The translations under genes and the position numbers were made by a program. Source: an uncultured Elusimicrobium sp. (lineage in GTDB: Bacteria; Elusimicrobiota; Elusimicrobia; Elusimicrobiales; Elusimicrobiaceae). From it: a stretch of 8,145 nucleotides of DNA. The notes under the pieces were generated by a model that worked only from the letters and a program-made list of their open reading frames with translations, was not told where the DNA came from and did not search any database. Location of the stretch: assembly GCA_902787065.1 (NCBI GenBank), contig CADAFA010000072.1:1-8145 (forward strand). Direction: 5' to 3'. Below, piece after piece: positions 1 through 6,152 of the stretch (its first letter is position 1; each line of letters begins with the position of its first letter).

Positions 1-449
1 GTTAAAACCAAATATCTGCCCGGCAAAGTAACGTCCATAGTTACTTTCATACCTTTGGTACTGATACTGTCTTTAACTACCTGTACCATAATTTCCTGGC
101 CCTTATATAAGATTTCATCAATCGGTTTTTTACCGCCTTCAATGGTATCTGTTATATAAAGGTAAGCATTTTTTTCGTAACCAATATTTAAAAATGCGCT
201 GTTAATACCGGGTAAAACATTTTCAACCGTGGCTTTATAAATATTGCCGACAAGGTTTAAAGAAGTATTCCTTCTATCCCACAAAAGTTCAACCAAAACA
301 CCATTTTCCAAAATAGCAATTCTGGTTTCTTCAAAGGCGGTATTAACTAATACTTCAATTTCTGTTTTACCGTCGTCATTGAGGTAAGCCGGTTTTATCG
401 GCTTTTGCTCTTTTACTGCTTTTACTGTTTTAAGATGTGACCTTCTCAT
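1..449 (-). CDS. rng: Ribonuclease E/G family protein, N-terminal part (partial at window edge)
   Basis: Endoribonuclease of the RNase E/G family, which processes rRNA and mRNA by 5'-end-dependent cleavage. Only the first 149 codons are visible; the gene continues past the left edge. After a basic, lysine-rich stretch of about 25-30 residues (longer than E. coli RNase G at this end) come the family hallmarks: EVLVNTAFEETRIAILENG (about 32-50), then an S1-type RNA-binding segment with VGNIYKATVENVLPG (67-81), INSAFLNIG (82-90), and the conserved MVQVVKD...TKG...DVTLPGRYLVL (121-149). The catalytic DNase I-like and zinc-link regions lie outside the window. The start at 449 is supported by GGGAG at 455-459, six to seven bases upstream. 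The gene follows the DUF2344-like gene by 12 bp and is probably the last visible member of the mre operon. RNase G fits better than RNase E, but the visible part does not exclude RNase E. Confidence 0.9.
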   Translation of the reverse strand, partial: MRRSHLKTVKAVKEQKPIKPAYLNDDGKTEIEVLVNTAFEETRIAILENGVLVELLWDRRNTSLNLVGNIYKATVENVLPGINSAFLNIGYEKNAYLYITDTIEGGKKPIDEILYKGQEIMVQVVKDSISTKGMKVTMDVTLPGRYLVL

Positions 450-461
450 TTTTTCTCCCAC

Positions 462-1067
462 TTAAATGGACTGTAAAACCCCGTTTTTATCTGCCCAATA
501 AAGGGCTGTGCGAATGGCTTTATAGTCCTCCTTCTTAACACCTAGCCTGAGCAACTTCAATAACTCCTGCACCGGGCTAAAACTTCCTGAAGGATTAAGC
601 TTCATTATTATTTTAACTTCATTTGCGTTTAAACGCTCTATACTATAAAGGTGCTTTCTGTTTATTCTTGGACATAAAGAAAGCCCCCTGCTAATACTTC
701 CCCTAACACCTGTAACCTGATAGCAAACGTGGCTTATTAAATTTTGCACATTGCTCAAGTGATAAGGTAACAACTCAACATCTTTTAATACAAAACCGCT
801 ACCTTCCAAAAAGGGTAACAATTTTGTTTTTACTTCTTCCGGGCTTACATAAGTTTTGAGGAAAATTTCTGCAATTTCAGTTAAACTTTCCTCGTCTTCC
901 AAAGCCCCTAAATATACATACACTCTTGGGTGGTCATTCTTCATTACATAATCAAAACCACTTTGAGTGACTGCCGTAGCCAAACTCTTTATAAAAGCAT
1001 GGCACGTAAAACCCGCTTTCTTATTTAATTTTAATCTATACCTGAAAGCAGTGTCTATATTAATCAT
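462..1067 (-). CDS. DUF2344 / TIGR03936-like protein (radical-SAM-associated)
   Basis: A 201-residue soluble protein. It starts with a YRLKLNKK stretch (10-17), continues with a CHAFIKSLATAVTQSGFDY block (22-40) and HPRVYVYLGAL (46-56), then EESLTEIAEIFL, and ends with a segment around SFSPVQELLKLL and AIRTALYW. This order resembles the DUF2344/TIGR03936 family (Y-R-F-K...FLSH.D....RA....P.P....LPLG..S..E). That family commonly occurs beside, or fused to, a B12-binding radical SAM protein, and often next to ribonuclease G, as here. The match is by pattern and neighbourhood, not by search. No function is established; a role in RNA metabolism is inference from the RNase G neighbour. The start has no clear Shine-Dalgarno sequence and lies 9 bp after the rodA stop, so translational coupling is likely. 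An ATG five bases upstream (1072) is out of frame and meets a stop two codons later. Confidence 0.7.
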   Translation of the reverse strand: MINIDTAFRYRLKLNKKAGFTCHAFIKSLATAVTQSGFDYVMKNDHPRVYVYLGALEDEESLTEIAEIFLKTYVSPEEVKTKLLPFLEGSGFVLKDVELLPYHLSNVQNLISHVCYQVTGVRGSISRGLSLCPRINRKHLYSIERLNANEVKIIMKLNPSGSFSPVQELLKLLRLGVKKEDYKAIRTALYWADKNGVLQSI

Positions 1068-1076
1068 AGCATTTTT

Positions 1077-2417
1077 TTAGATTAAAGAAAGGCGTCTATA
1101 ATAAACTCCTTCCACCAAACCCATTGCCCACATGCTGGAGACTAAGTTTGACCCTCCATACGAAATAAAAGGTAAAGGAATCCCTGCAACAGGTACTATA
1201 CCTATTAACATTCCGAAATTAAATACCATGTACACAAAAAATATAGCAAAAATACCCGAACAAAGTAAATAACCGAATAAATCACTTGAATTGCGCGCTA
1301 TCAAAACTATGCGCCACAAAATTAAAATATACAGGGCTAAAACAAGTAAAGTCCCTAAAAGGCCGTTTTCTTCCCCTAAAATTGCCAAAATAAAATCTGT
1401 ATGTCTTTCAGGAACAAAACCTAAACGAGATTGCGTGCCGGAAAATAATCCCTTTCCCAGCACCCCCCCTGATCCCATGGCAATTTGGGCCTGAAGCACA
1501 TTATAACTTGCCCCCTTCGGATCTGCTGAAGGGGCTAAAAAGGCTTCAATTCTTTTACGCTGGTAAGATTTTATTTTTTTATTTACAAAATAACCGCTAA
1601 AAAAACCGCCCACCATACTAAAAGCCAAAACAATAACCAAACTAAACGGAACAATAATGCGGAAATATTTAAGTATAAACCACCCGACGATAAATAAACT
1701 TAAAATAATGCCGCTAAAAATTAAACAAGGAATAATATCAAAGGAAAGGGAATTTACCCAAGTTAAAATTACAGAATTATCCAATACTTCCGGATACAAA
1801 CTAATATAAGTCCAAAGTATCGGGAAAATTCCTGCCATCAAAGCAAAAGCTATTATCAAAACAAAATAATAAATATTTACCCCTGCAACGAATAACAAAA
1901 TTAACAAAGCCGGGGCAGTAACAACTATGGAAGAAAAATCCGGCTGCATCATAATTAACGCAAAAACAGGTAAAATAAACATAGAAAATATTGCTAAAGT
2001 TTTAAAAGTTTTTATATATCTTTGCCTGCTTGACAAAAAAGCTGCAGTTATAACAATAAGAGCTATACGGCAAAGTTCTGCCGGTTGGAAGGAAAAACCT
2101 CCTAATCTAAACCAGGAATGGGACCCTCTGGCAACAATACCGAAAGCAAGAACAGCCACGAGTAAAAATATCACAAAAGCATAAAGTTTCCTGTAATGCT
2201 CTGCATAAATTTGATAATTAAAAAGCCAGCCAAAAATAAAAGCCGCAACGGAAACAGGCAAAGCAATTAAATGGGTACGCATTACCGTAGCCATTTCCTT
2301 TGTACCGCTAACCGCAGATAAAATCGTTAAAAAACCCATTATACATAAACCTATTAAGGCATATATTAAAAGCCAATCTAATTTTCTGGTCTTGATTCTT
2401 GAACTATTATTTAACAT
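1077..2417 (-). CDS. rodA: RodA, SEDS-family peptidoglycan glycosyltransferase
   Basis: Polytopic inner-membrane glycosyltransferase that polymerises lipid II in the elongasome, paired with the PBP2 encoded just upstream. Diagnostic SEDS motifs are present: FQPAEL (110-115), DPKGASYNVLQAQIAMGSGG (299-318), GTQSRLGFVPERHTDF (327-342), LGEENGLLG (347-355) and PFISYGGSNLVSSM (416-429). Asp341 of HTD corresponds to the essential aspartate of RodA/FtsW proteins; Glu114 aligns with E. coli Glu114. At 446 residues it is much longer than E. coli RodA (about 370). The excess lies between PILW (199-202) and YQRKRI (285-290) and holds two extra hydrophobic segments (about 228-249 and 254-278). Arg117 stands where E. 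coli has Lys117. An AGGAAG about eight bases before the ATG supports the start. The first 11 bp overlap the end of mrdA, and the stop lies 9 bp from the next gene. Confidence 0.96.
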   Translation of the reverse strand: MLNNSSRIKTRKLDWLLIYALIGLCIMGFLTILSAVSGTKEMATVMRTHLIALPVSVAAFIFGWLFNYQIYAEHYRKLYAFVIFLLVAVLAFGIVARGSHSWFRLGGFSFQPAELCRIALIVITAAFLSSRQRYIKTFKTLAIFSMFILPVFALIMMQPDFSSIVVTAPALLILLFVAGVNIYYFVLIIAFALMAGIFPILWTYISLYPEVLDNSVILTWVNSLSFDIIPCLIFSGIILSLFIVGWFILKYFRIIVPFSLVIVLAFSMVGGFFSGYFVNKKIKSYQRKRIEAFLAPSADPKGASYNVLQAQIAMGSGGVLGKGLFSGTQSRLGFVPERHTDFILAILGEENGLLGTLLVLALYILILWRIVLIARNSSDLFGYLLCSGIFAIFFVYMVFNFGMLIGIVPVAGIPLPFISYGGSNLVSSMWAMGLVEGVYYRRLSLI

Positions 2418-4206
2418 TTTTGTCTTCCTGTTTACTTTGGCTGTGTTTTAAATCGAAATAAGCCTTAATAATCTTACGGGCAGCAGGTGCTGCTTGCGCG
2501 CCGCCACCTTTACCAAATTGAATTAAAACCGAAACAGCAATTTCGGGTTCAGCATTTTCTTCCCCGGCGAAAGCCAAGAACCAACCGTGGTCATCACCAT
2601 GCGGATTTTGGGCAGTACCGGTTTTGCCGTAAACTGCAATACCTTTAATTTTTGCCGCGCGCCCCGTTGCATTATCAACAACATTTTTTAAAGCTTTATG
2701 TATTAATTCAAAAGCACCGTCTTTAAGTTTAACTTGTTCTACAAGTTCACTTTTCCCCTCTTCCAAAATTTTACCCGAGGGTGAAACAATTTTTTCAATA
2801 TAATAAGGCCGCCAAATTTTACCTTTTGATGCAAGGGCTGCGGCATATACTGCCATTTGCAAAGGCGTAAGCAAAAGTTCCCCTTGCCCGATAGAAAGGT
2901 TTAAAGTATCACCGCCAAACCAATAAGTTTTTAAATTTGCCCGCTTTGTAGGCCCGTAAATATTTCCGGATTTTTCCCCAGGTAAATCAATACCTGTTTT
3001 ACGTCCGAAGTGGAATTTACGCTGCATCTTTTCAATATTGTAAGAACCTGTCTTTAAACCTAAATTATAGAAATAAGTATCACAACTTTGTTCCATACCT
3101 TTCATAAAATCTATGTGCGGACCATGATTTTTCCAACATTTAAACTCACGATTATTTAGATATATATGACCGGTACAATTATCCTCATGTTTTAAATCAA
3201 GATCGCCGTTTTCATAAGCGGCCAAAGCGGTAATGGTTTTAAAAGTTGAAGCAGGCGGGAATAAACCTTGTATAGCCAAATTATATTCTGGTATTCTGAT
3301 TTTACTTTCATTATTTTTACCATCATTGTAAGGTGTAAAAATATTAGGGTCCCAATCAGGTAACGACGCCATTGCAAGTACAGCGCCCGTCTTAACATCT
3401 AAAACTACCGCTGCCCCTTGCCCGGTTAAAGAATTTCTTATTGCATTTTCTGCGGCCTGCTGAACAGGGGCCAATAAGGTGGTATATACGTCTGCCCCTT
3501 TGCGCCAGCGGTTATCTTTCATAATTTGGGTTACGCGGCCTTTATAGTTAACTTCTAGAAATAAACCTCCGTCACGGCCTTTTAATTCTTTTTCATAACG
3601 TTTTTCTATACCGCTTTTGCCTATTTTTGAATTTAAACGGTAATCAAGCTCTCCGGAAAGTTGTTTCCAGGCTCTCTTTTCCATAGTGCCTATATATCCA
3701 AGTAAATGAGCGGCACTTGCACCCAAAGGATAATAACGTTTTGTTTCCTCAAGTAAATATAAACCGGGGTAAAAATTTTGAAGTTCAGCCAAAGCAAAAA
3801 TATTTTTAGGCGCTAAGTTATCTGCTATCAAAACCGCTTTACCGTTTTTTAATGATTTTCTTAAAATTTGCAAGATTTCTTTTTGAGGTTTCAAAGTATT
3901 TTTTGAAACAGCTCCAGCCATTTCCATTAAAGTTTTTTCTTCAGGCATTTCAAAAGGCGGCAAATAATACAAAGAGAAGGCCGCTTGGTTTGAGGCTAAA
4001 ACTTCCCCCCCGCTTGCTAATATCTGCCCGCGCGGTGCTGTTTGGTATAAAATTTGAGTTCTGTTTTGTTCTGCTTGAGAAGTATATTTTTGATGGGAAA
4101 TAAATTGTATAAAAATTAATTTATATGCTATTAAGAGGCCCCCCAGCAAGGCCAAAATAAACATTATCATCAGACGGTGTGTATTAAAATTAAGTTTAGT
4201 TTTCAT
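2407..4206 (-). CDS. mrdA: Penicillin-binding protein 2 (class B transpeptidase, MrdA)
   Basis: Bitopic class B PBP that cross-links peptidoglycan during cell elongation, in complex with RodA. The 599 residues comprise a short cytoplasmic tail, one TM helix (about 11-35), a dimerisation/pedestal domain with the TAPRGQILASGGEVLA block (56-71), and a linker domain with KSGIEKRYEKELKGRDG (197-213). The transpeptidase domain has the three active-site motifs: S320-T-F-K323, S374-C-D376 (the SxN position, Asp as in other PBP2 enzymes) and K528-T-G530. GQGELLLTPLQMA (440-452) is also typical. Length and domain order match the family. Cysteines 344, 357 and 375 and histidines 361 and 364 cluster beside the active site, recalling the zinc site described in E. 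coli PBP2. The gene overlaps mreD by 11 bp upstream and rodA by 11 bp downstream, so coupled translation is likely. Confidence 0.97.
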   Translation of the reverse strand: MKTKLNFNTHRLMIMFILALLGGLLIAYKLIFIQFISHQKYTSQAEQNRTQILYQTAPRGQILASGGEVLASNQAAFSLYYLPPFEMPEEKTLMEMAGAVSKNTLKPQKEILQILRKSLKNGKAVLIADNLAPKNIFALAELQNFYPGLYLLEETKRYYPLGASAAHLLGYIGTMEKRAWKQLSGELDYRLNSKIGKSGIEKRYEKELKGRDGGLFLEVNYKGRVTQIMKDNRWRKGADVYTTLLAPVQQAAENAIRNSLTGQGAAVVLDVKTGAVLAMASLPDWDPNIFTPYNDGKNNESKIRIPEYNLAIQGLFPPASTFKTITALAAYENGDLDLKHEDNCTGHIYLNNREFKCWKNHGPHIDFMKGMEQSCDTYFYNLGLKTGSYNIEKMQRKFHFGRKTGIDLPGEKSGNIYGPTKRANLKTYWFGGDTLNLSIGQGELLLTPLQMAVYAAALASKGKIWRPYYIEKIVSPSGKILEEGKSELVEQVKLKDGAFELIHKALKNVVDNATGRAAKIKGIAVYGKTGTAQNPHGDDHGWFLAFAGEENAEPEIAVSVLIQFGKGGGAQAAPAARKIIKAYFDLKHSQSKQEDKNVK

Positions 4207-4651
4207 CTGCTCTTTTTAATGAATCAAATATTAAAAATTTGTCGGTTATATTATAAAACAGGGGCATAATCAAACCTAAAACTATGGAGCCGAAAATTAA
4301 ATCTTTCCAACCTTGCCAAGCAAAAATACCGGTAAAAACTTTGGAAAGCAAACCAAAAATTAGAATGAATAAAACATTTAGCATGCCCGTTATGACCATT
4401 TGGGGAACAGCTTCTTTAAAATCAATTTTATCTCTAACCTGAAAAAGCGAAGTACCCAAAAAATCCAGAAATAAACCACTGAAAAATGCAAAAGTATAAC
4501 CATATCTTTGCGGTAAAATTACGGCAATTATTATACTGAAAGCAAGCATAATATTAACCGATAGTTCAAGCGGTGCAAAAGCAATTAAACCAAGCCAATA
4601 AAAAATAGTTGCGACAATAAAAACTAAAATCAAATTTAATATTCTAAGCAT
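4196..4651 (-). CDS. mreD: Rod shape-determining protein MreD
   Basis: Small polytopic inner-membrane component of the Rod complex, 151 residues, close to the usual MreD length. About five hydrophobic segments are visible (roughly 3-25, 30-46, 50-66, 85-112 and 117-137). The central GYTFAFFSGLFLDFLGTSLF (51-70) matches the conserved G-hydrophobic-G-L-x-x-D element of MreD. MreD sequences are poorly conserved, so position between mreC and mrdA is the strongest evidence. The ATG shares its first base with the last base of the mreC stop (TAATG at 4653-4649), and AGGGG precedes it by about nine bases, giving coupled but SD-assisted initiation. The last 11 bp overlap the mrdA start. Confidence 0.92.
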   Translation of the reverse strand: MLRILNLILVFIVATIFYWLGLIAFAPLELSVNIMLAFSIIIAVILPQRYGYTFAFFSGLFLDFLGTSLFQVRDKIDFKEAVPQMVITGMLNVLFILIFGLLSKVFTGIFAWQGWKDLIFGSIVLGLIMPLFYNITDKFLIFDSLKRADEN

Positions 4652-5499
4652 TATTTATTCCCCTTATATGACAGAATAAAAACTTCTTTAACGGTATCAA
4701 AATTTAAAGCAGGTTTTAGTTTAGGTTCTTTATAAGTTGAAGCCCCGGTTAAACCCTCTGTTCCGTCACTTAAAAGATAACCGACAAGTAACCCTTCCGG
4801 GAATAATGCGCTTGAAGAAGATGTAAAAACAGGGGTATTAATTTGCAAATTTTCTTCTAAAGGAAGATATTTTAAAGTTAAACTCCTTAACCCTTGGCCT
4901 TTTAAAAGGGCTTCTGTTTTAGTAGTTCCAAGAGCGACATAAGCATTAAAATCTTCATCAGGCAAAAGTAAAATTTTTGAAGTGTTTTTTGCAACTTCAA
5001 CCACCATCCCTAATAAAGCAGGCGTTCCATCTTCCGTCAAGGCAAGAGCCGGGGAACGCAATGTTATGCCGTCTTCTTCCCCTTTATCGATAATTAAACT
5101 TGACATTTTATTTGGTTCTTTATAGGCAACTTTTGTCCAAATACCGTTGAGTTTTATTGATTTATTTAAATTTAAAGCTTGGCGTAAACGCTCATTTTCT
5201 TCCCTTAAAATAGGTATTTCCAAAGCTTCAATTTGAAGATTTTTTAGTTTTTCTTTAAGTTCAAAATTTTCAAATGCTACATTCAATAAAGTTTGTGTAC
5301 CTTCGCTGATATCTTTAAAATATTCTTTTGTTTGATGTGCTAAACGAAGTTGCGGAATAAACAAATAGGCAAGCACCGCCCTAACGGAATTTACCATTTG
5401 CTGAAGCGGCAATAACATTAAAGCCAAAGAAATTATGATATAAACCGTCGGCAACCATTTGTTACCCTGACCTAAATAAATTTTTGCCCTTTTGTTCAT
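4651..5499 (-). CDS. mreC: Rod shape-determining protein MreC
   Basis: Periplasmic elongasome scaffold anchored by one N-terminal TM helix (about 15-35), followed by a helical/coiled-coil stretch (about 65-112, ending EENERLRQAL) that mediates self-association. The C-terminal two-lobed beta domain binds and activates PBP2: MSSLIIDKGEEDGI (132-145), a GMVVEV strand (164-169), and LPLEENLQINTPVFTSSSSA plus LFPEGLLVGYL (212-242). Length 282 is typical. This is the first gene of the mreCD-mrdA-rodA run; mreB, its usual upstream neighbour, is absent and a pilin gene lies there instead. No Shine-Dalgarno sequence precedes the ATG. Instead TAAAAT lies six bases upstream, suggesting a leaderless or very short-leader transcript. 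The first in-frame ATG of the reading frame is taken as the start; it leaves a normal short cytoplasmic tail before the TM helix. Confidence 0.95.
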   Translation of the reverse strand: MNKRAKIYLGQGNKWLPTVYIIISLALMLLPLQQMVNSVRAVLAYLFIPQLRLAHQTKEYFKDISEGTQTLLNVAFENFELKEKLKNLQIEALEIPILREENERLRQALNLNKSIKLNGIWTKVAYKEPNKMSSLIIDKGEEDGITLRSPALALTEDGTPALLGMVVEVAKNTSKILLLPDEDFNAYVALGTTKTEALLKGQGLRSLTLKYLPLEENLQINTPVFTSSSSALFPEGLLVGYLLSDGTEGLTGASTYKEPKLKPALNFDTVKEVFILSYKGNK

Positions 5500-5505
5500 G
5501 TATAT

Positions 5506-5534
5506 ATTTTATAATTTTTAAAAACAATAGGCAA
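5506..5534 (-). promoter_or_regulatory. Putative mreC operon promoter (TTGCCT-17-TAAAAT)
   Basis: On the minus strand TTGCCT (5534-5529) is followed after 17 bases by TAAAAT (5511-5506), then six bases, then the mreC ATG at 5499. Transcription would be expected to start at or within a base or two of the ATG. The -35 matches consensus at 4/6 and the -10 at 5/6. The region is very AT-rich, so chance matches are likely. The absence of a Shine-Dalgarno sequence agrees with this reading. Confidence 0.4.
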
Positions 5535-5553
5535 AAAATATTTTTTAAATTAA

Positions 5554-6018
5554 TTAACGCCAAAAATATTGACAATTGTTACTAGAACATATTGTTGGAT
5601 TTTTTGTACCGCTTTCCGCTTGGCAAACCCGATGTGTTATGTCATTTAAATTGTTTACTTCATTTGTCATACAATCTTGATTTCCGTTTTTAAACCATAT
5701 CAGATAATAAATATATTTGCCAAAAATTTTAGTATAACAATCCACATATCCAAGTGATGTATCAACATCACAATTATTTACTTCAATATCCAGTGTTGAC
5801 CTAACTCCCCAAGTATTGTTTGCTAAATAATACCTTTGTTCTGCATCATAAATTGCTCTTGCCTTATTTTTTAAAGTAGCAAATTTACTTTTTGCAACCG
5901 CCATTTTATACTGTGGCAGAGCAACAGCAGCCAAAATACCGATAATCAATACCACCACTAAAAGTTCTAGTAATGTAAAACCTTTGGTATTTACTTTTTT
6001 GTTTTGTTTGTTTTTCAT
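5554..6018 (-). CDS. Type IV pilin / major pseudopilin-like protein with six cysteines
   Basis: Prepilin-type protein of 154 residues, exported and assembled into a type IV pilus or related fibre. A lysine/asparagine-rich leader ends in KG, with the predicted prepilin peptidase cut between Gly13 and Phe14. Mature residue 5 is the conserved Glu (E18) within FTLLELLVVVLIIGILAAVA, followed by LPQY and a continuing amphipathic helix. The globular domain carries Cys83, Cys94, Cys116, Cys132, Cys144 and Cys149, enough for three disulfides, with a C-terminal pair bracketing the D-region-like end. AAGGAG at 6029-6024, five bases before the ATG, fixes the start. It stands alone between rlmN and mreC, without other pilus assembly genes. 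The specific role (motility pilus, adhesion, uptake or secretion pseudopilus) cannot be told from the sequence. The style resembles the pilin paralogues of Elusimicrobium (from memory, unverified). Confidence 0.92.
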   Translation of the reverse strand: MKNKQNKKVNTKGFTLLELLVVVLIIGILAAVALPQYKMAVAKSKFATLKNKARAIYDAEQRYYLANNTWGVRSTLDIEVNNCDVDTSLGYVDCYTKIFGKYIYYLIWFKNGNQDCMTNEVNNLNDITHRVCQAESGTKNPTICSSNNCQYFWR

Positions 6019-6023
6019 ATTTT

Positions 6024-6029
6024 CTCCTT
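6024..6029 (-). promoter_or_regulatory. Consensus Shine-Dalgarno of the pilin gene
   Basis: AAGGAG lies five bases upstream of the pilin ATG. It is the strongest ribosome binding site in the window and contrasts with the SD-less starts of mreC and rlmN. Confidence 0.85.
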
Positions 6030-6041
6030 GTTAACACATTT

Positions 6042-6125
6042 TTAAAGGCCTAAAAGACGCAGCCAAATAAAAAGGCGACTCCTTTTTGGGGCTCTCAGAA
6101 TGCCCAAAACGAAAATCGCCTTCAT
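6042..6125 (-). CDS. Possible 27-residue leader peptide upstream of the pilin
   Basis: A short frame beginning MKAIFVLGILRAPKRS ends in TAA 23 bases before the pilin ATG. The same frame stays open further upstream to a TAG at 6227-6225 (60 sense codons in total), with alternative GTG (6191) and TTG (6221) starts. None of these starts has a Shine-Dalgarno sequence. The frame overlaps the paired segments of the leader, so it may be a by-product of the RNA structure. It could equally be a translated leader peptide that influences folding. No homology is claimed. Confidence 0.15.
   Translation of the reverse strand: MKAIFVLGILRAPKRSRLFIWLRLLGL
6066..6087 (-). terminator. Weak intrinsic-terminator-like hairpin in the pilin leader
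   Basis: On the minus strand AAAAAGG (6087-6081), loop AGTCG and CCTTTTT (6075-6069) form a 7-bp stem followed by ATTT. Only two of the pairs are G-C, so it is weak as a terminator by itself. It shares bases with helices 6122-6116/6078-6072 and 6109-6103/6090-6084, so only one arrangement can form at a time. The stem is symmetric and could also act on the plus strand, where no gene needs it. Confidence 0.3.
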
Positions 6126-6152
6126 ATCTGTAAAGATATGAAAAACGACTTC
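6070..6152. repeat. Three imperfect copies of a GAAAA-N-CG-M-CTTC motif
   Basis: GAAAAACGACTTC (6140-6152) and GAAAATCGCCTTC (6111-6123) match at 11 of 13 positions. A weaker third copy, AAAAGGCGACTCC (6070-6082), matches the first at 9 of 13. Each copy borders one of the hairpins of the pilin leader. Spacing between copies is irregular (29 and 41 bases), and short AT-rich matches arise easily by chance. Confidence 0.35.

Noticed and set aside
1927..2184. Plus-strand open frame opposite rodA (85 codons)
   Set aside because: It is antisense to a conserved SEDS coding region; the lysine-rich translation reflects reverse-complemented membrane-protein codons.
5535..5553. AAAAAATATTTTTT palindrome between the pilin stop and mreC as a terminator
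   Set aside because: The stem is entirely A-T with no usable loop, so it is unlikely to terminate transcription.
6070..6152. CRISPR-like repeats
   Set aside because: There are only three imperfect 13-mers at irregular spacing (29 and 41 bases), no consistent repeat length and no cas genes in view.
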